Positions 5,777 through 6,087 of a stretch of 6,087 nucleotides of DNA are shown one piece after another (within the stretch, counting starts at the first letter, position 1; every line of letters starts with the position of its first letter). The stretch covers positions 1 through 6,087 of the forward strand of contig JACMQP010000304.1 in assembly GCA_014376915.1 (NCBI GenBank), given 5' to 3'. Below the pieces are notes generated by a model that was not told the DNA's origin, made no database searches, and saw only the letters and a list, made by a program, of their open reading frames with translations. A program made the position numbers and the translations under genes. Source of the DNA: Ramlibacter sp. (GTDB taxonomy: Bacteria > Pseudomonadota > Gammaproteobacteria > Burkholderiales > Burkholderiaceae).

Positions 5777-5803
5777 TTGCTTTGCACTTGTGTCGCAAAG
5801 CAA
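5777..5803 (-). repeat. Perfect 9-bp inverted repeat flush with the start codon at 5776
   Basis: TTGCTTTGC (5777-5785) and GCAAAGCAA (5795-5803) are exact inverse complements around a 9-base spacer. On the minus strand the second arm ends immediately before the ATG of the pilin-like gene, occupying the place of a ribosome binding site. It could be an operator for a dimeric repressor or an mRNA hairpin limiting translation. Which one is not decided by the sequence. Confidence 0.65.
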
Positions 5804-5930
5804 TGGTCGTCCGCAGCGCGACGACGACCCTAAGAAGAATGCCTATTCCGCCCGGGAATTAAGTCACTGGAAGAAAGTTCTCATTGCGCAAAGAAAAGCA
5901 ATTCATTGGCGCTTGGCGCGGCCGCCCCGT
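5777..5930. promoter_or_regulatory. Upstream region of the pilin-like gene
   Basis: This 154-base gap between two minus-strand genes holds no coding region I can support. It should contain the promoter of the gene at 5282-5776, reading leftward. Positions 5855-5910 are AT-richer than the flanks. I found no promoter pair with acceptable spacing. The inverted repeat at 5777-5803 lies at its left end, and a further GCAAAG occurs at 5888-5893. No convincing terminator follows the gene ending at 5931, so read-through from it is possible. Confidence 0.45.
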
Positions 5931-6087
5931 TCAGCGCGGCAGCGCCTCCACCTCGCGGGTCCAGCGTTCGATCAGGCGCTTGCGCTCGGCCGCCTTGCCG
6001 TACTTCTCGAAGTCGTACCTGATCAGCTTCACATCGGCCATCGAGGGAATGCGCGGATCCGGTTTGAACGTTTTGTTGGCGGGCGAC
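5931..6087 (-). CDS. C-terminal end of an ABC-transporter periplasmic substrate-binding protein (partial)
   Basis: Only the last 52 codons and the stop (complement of 5931-5933) are inside the window; the gene enters from the right edge. The visible tail includes RIPSMADVKLIRYDFEKYG, then KAAERKRLIERW and TREVEALPR. From memory this pattern (proline, then a D-V-K-L-I-x-Y-D-F-x-K-Y/W-G motif, then a charged helix with R-K-R-L-I-E-R-W) matches the C-terminus of extracellular solute-binding proteins annotated as Fe(III) or 2-aminoethylphosphonate transporters. The ligand cannot be told from this piece. The open frame, high GC and charged helix support a real gene. It has no evident link to the pilus genes apart from strand and proximity to the pilin-like gene, which lies 154 bases downstream of its stop. 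Confidence 0.6.
   Translation of the reverse strand, partial: SPANKTFKPDPRIPSMADVKLIRYDFEKYGKAAERKRLIERWTREVEALPR

Overview
The window is a GC-rich bacterial segment, most likely from Burkholderiales and possibly from the family Comamonadaceae. That placement is by recall, from the HtpG N-terminus and the substrate-binding-protein tail, and is not a search result. The centre holds a complete small locus of the archaic (sigma, Csu-like) chaperone-usher pilus family. Its subunits are spore coat U (SCPU) domain proteins. Partial, unrelated genes lie at both edges: the 5' end of htpG on the minus strand (1-201) and the 3' end of an ABC-transporter substrate-binding protein gene on the minus strand (5931-6087).

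Layout: a 334-base divergent intergenic region (202-535) separates htpG from the pilus operon and must carry both promoters. On the plus strand follow SCPU subunit 1 (536-1015, probably the main structural subunit), SCPU subunit 2 (1103-1591), a PapD-like periplasmic chaperone (1624-2379), an outer-membrane usher (about 2403-4799) and a third, tip-like SCPU subunit (4768-5271, overlapping the usher end). Only 10 bases separate its stop from that of a convergent minus-strand gene (5282-5776). That gene encodes a secreted, cysteine-free protein that looks like a degenerate or specialised SCPU-type pilin. A 154-base non-coding stretch (5777-5930) lies upstream of it.

How the parts should work together: subunits are exported by Sec, capped and folded by the chaperone, and handed to the usher, which threads the growing fibre across the outer membrane. 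Subunits 1 and 2 carry an N-terminal alternating-hydrophobic segment before their first cysteine, suitable as a donor strand. The third subunit has almost no residues before its first cysteine, as expected of the first (tip) subunit.

The main points for a second look are: the cysteine-free pilin-like convergent gene; a perfect 9-bp inverted repeat flush with its start codon and the surrounding GCAAAGCA motif cluster; a perfect 13-bp hairpin between subunit genes 1 and 2; a single-domain tip in place of the two-domain CsuE type; and an usher with no ATG start and a lipobox-like signal peptide. None of these amounts to proof of a new system. The locus is a compact variant of a known one.
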